Assembly: GCA_036504815.1 (NCBI GenBank)
Contig: DASXUN010000012.1
Span: 248,001 to 312,000 of the forward strand
DNA: 64,000 nt
Direction of reading: 5' to 3'
Origin: Gemmatimonadaceae bacterium
GTDB taxonomy: Bacteria > Gemmatimonadota > Gemmatimonadetes > Gemmatimonadales > Gemmatimonadaceae
Part shown: positions 63,892 through 64,000 of the stretch, one piece after another
How the letters are laid out: every line of letters starts with the position of its first letter
How positions within the stretch are numbered: the stretch's first letter is position 1
Position numbers and translations under genes: made by a program
Notes under the pieces: generated by a model
The model's database searches: none
What the model saw: the letters and a program-made list of their open reading frames with translations, nothing else
Told to the model about the DNA's origin: nothing

Positions 63892-64000
63892 ATGACTCCG
63901 CGCCGCCGCCGCTGGTTCCTCTCGATCTTCGCCGCGACCCTCACGGTCCTGGCCGCCTCCGGCTCTGCGGCTCAGACGCCCGACGGCAAGCTGGTCTTCG
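63892..64000 (+). CDS. start of a secreted protein, truncated by window edge
   Basis: 36 codons only. [20 protein letters not shown] is a clear signal peptide (four arginines then a hydrophobic core) with cleavage probably after AASGSAA, before QTPDGKLVF. The start after the cleavage site is like that of secreted c-type cytochromes, but too little is visible to name it. Confidence 0.6.
   Translation, partial: MTPRRRRWFLSIFAATLTVLAASGSAAQTPDGKLVF

Overview
The window is GC-rich (roughly two thirds G+C by eye), densely packed bacterial chromosome from a Gram-negative, aerobic heterotroph. It encodes outer-membrane barrel proteins, lipoproteins, a complete protoporphyrin-type heme pathway, ferrous iron uptake and acyl-CoA catabolism. 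The gene content and protein style (TonB-plug-like OMP, DUF4382 lipoprotein, MASE1 kinase, AtuA/acyl-CoA carboxylase group, ECF sigma/anti-sigma/Spy-like trio) most resemble Gemmatimonadota. That placement is an inference from reading, not from a search.

Layout. 1-12305: fourteen leftward genes in one nearly gapless chain (yicC-gmk-rpoZ-coaBC-udg-dnaB-radA-ispD-tsaC-LMW phosphatase-aroE-comF-gap-pgk), mixing replication/repair, nucleotide, cofactor and glycolysis functions; pgk runs off the left edge. 12379-16609, leftward: an orphan Hpt protein, a promoter, a 120-codon remnant of dimeric isocitrate dehydrogenase, pepA, and an outer-membrane plug/barrel protein that seems to start at CTG. 16682-20998: a DUF983 protein facing a human-type GMP synthase and a secreted amidase. 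21053-24735: an iron module read leftward (DtxR-like regulator, feoA, feoB, tiny membrane protein, YbaK/ProX editing protein) behind a perfect 8-4-8 palindrome that is the likely iron operator. 24783-30871, rightward: an orphan receiver, a membrane protein, a MASE1 histidine kinase with its LuxR-type regulator, and three envelope proteins. 31081-33315: monomeric NADP isocitrate dehydrogenase, then a bidirectional terminator and tRNA-Leu(CAA).

33577-45597 is a complete heme operon (hemH, A, C, D, B, L, E, N, Y). Genes from hemA to hemY overlap by 1-4 bases, and a sensor kinase/response regulator pair is embedded between hemL and hemE. 45760-47646 is an ECF sigma factor, its zinc-finger anti-sigma factor and a Spy-like periplasmic protein. 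47761-53164 holds a phosphodiesterase, a cation efflux protein, ribosomal proteins L21 and L27, a diheme cytochrome c and RNase G. 53525-63764, leftward: an acyl-CoA dehydrogenase, a large U32 peptidase, and a six-gene acyl-CoA operon (B12-binding protein, carboxyltransferase, split AtuA pair, enoyl-CoA hydratase, saccharopine-dehydrogenase-like protein). A secreted protein begins at the right edge.

Most notable: five islands of degenerate repeats with a 7-base period between 45.6 and 57.9 kb, some intruding into reading frames; an orphan C-terminal icd fragment in a genome that also carries the unrelated monomeric enzyme; a CTG start with a strong Shine-Dalgarno; a two-component system inside a heme operon; a long, human-type GMP synthase; and a DtxR-like iron regulator with a C-terminal cysteine cluster.
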